A stretch of DNA of 64,000 nucleotides from Octadecabacter antarcticus 307. GTDB taxonomy: Bacteria; Pseudomonadota; Alphaproteobacteria; Rhodobacterales; Rhodobacteraceae. Below, one piece after another: positions 63,552 through 64,000 of the stretch (position 1 is its first letter; each line of letters begins with the position of its first letter). Position numbers and translations under genes: made by a program. The stretch covers positions 2,222,501-2,286,500 of the forward strand of contig NC_020911.1 of NCBI RefSeq assembly GCF_000155675.2, written 5' to 3'. The notes below the pieces were generated by a model. It saw only the letters and a list, made by a program, of their open reading frames with translations, ran no database searches and had not been told where the DNA came from.

Positions 63552-64000
63552 GACTAAATCCTTCTTAGGCGGTTGCCGGGCTTTCTGAATGGCGGGGCAG
63601 CTTGTCTTGCTGTTCCGCCCACTGATCAGCGTCGATAGGAGGCGACCCTTTGTCAGCAATATCTCGGATACTTTTAGTTCAAAGCGACCCACTTTTAAGT
63701 GATAGTTATCTTGTCTGTTTTGATTACATCAACTGGCAAACCTCGATGCAACCTAGGTATTTGAAGTTAATATTCTCATCCGTTACGCAGTATTTCACGT
63801 TGTCACCTTTTCATTTGTATACTAATGAATAAGCATCTTCTCGCTATGTGTGTCAACTGCAGTTATTCAGAGCCCTTGTCTGCGAGAAAAGCACTTGACG
63901 GGATCATGAAAAAATATTCGTATGCAAATGAAATTTGGAACGCTTGGGAGACTTAATTTGGCAAAGCTGGTTATAAAAAATATTGGTCAAATTCTCTCGG
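63552..64000. other. Upstream region of fpr
   Basis: Just before fpr the minus strand has a coding-like tail (IADKGSPPIDADQWAEQQDK, LPRHSESPATA, stop) with no start, preceded by AT-rich DNA. It may be the end of a lost gene. I see no other feature. Confidence 0.35.

Overview
This window looks like chromosomal DNA of a marine alphaproteobacterium of the order Rhodobacterales (Roseobacter group). The signs are a B12-dependent class II ribonucleotide reductase, a Fur regulator, the zwf-pgl-pgi operon, citramalate synthase, an MttB-family methyltransferase, and many degraded insertion sequences. The density of IS elements and IS fossils resembles cold-sea genera such as Octadecabacter; that genus is an inference from recall, not a demonstrated match.

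Layout. 1-1.9 kb: dead IS1182-type transposase and a dead tyrosine recombinase. 2-5 kb: nitrilase and an acyl-CoA-dehydrogenase-fold flavoprotein, divergent from an HxlR regulator. 5.2-10.6 kb: IS3 remnant, lipoprotein, nrdJ with an NrdR-like box and flanking DnaA boxes, and a DUF2188 protein. 10.6-15.1 kb: an accessory patch with a structured RNA, a truncated binding protein, a GST, IS5/IS66 remnants, a complete IS110/IS1111-type element and a complete IS1595 element with 8-bp target duplication. 15.2-19.2 kb: AraC regulator and a molybdenum hydroxylase pair (iorAB-like). 19.2-19.6 kb: IS30 remnant and a second copy of the structured RNA. 19.7-50.2 kb: mostly housekeeping genes (eno, fur, tyrS, anmK, mttB-like, soxR, cysS, cimA, cobB-cobA, cbiD-cobK, zwf-pgl-pgi). 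50.2-52.4 kb: thioesterase/RidA pair, then an AT-richer gene-poor stretch with an IS200 fossil. 52.4-60.1 kb: a ten-gene thiamine operon (thiD-O-S-G-E-F-Y-tenA-Z-X, read leftward) under one TPP riboswitch. 60.1-62.5 kb: nested IS200, IS5 and IS200 copies and a umuC remnant. 62.7-64 kb: ferredoxin-NADP reductase.

The most unusual signal is a family of six copies of a 36-39 bp palindromic mini-element, at 308-345, 452-489, 772-808, 13335-13370, 13563-13600 and 61277-61315. Every copy lies inside or just beside an IS transposase gene. Each has a conserved small TGCC/GGCA dyad, a second hairpin whose sequence differs between copies while its pairing is largely kept, and a conserved GAGAGGG end. 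Compared with the protein families as I recall them, four copies are clean insertions without target duplication: two keep the reading frame (one of these brings a stop) and two shift it. I know of no described name for this family.

Secondary signals are a duplicated structured RNA with terminators (10.65 and 19.5 kb), a probable LacI-type operator shared by eno and zwf, a near-perfect sox box, a base-composition switch within cysS, a 31-bp inverted-repeat element behind anmK, and an IS200 leader hairpin that sequesters the tnpA start.

Functional links: nrdJ needs adenosylcobalamin, and four corrin-pathway genes lie in the window. The thiamine operon has the thiazole branch plus uptake and salvage of the pyrimidine but no thiC here. 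eno and zwf-pgl-pgi form part of Entner-Doudoroff/lower glycolysis and may share one carbon-responsive repressor.
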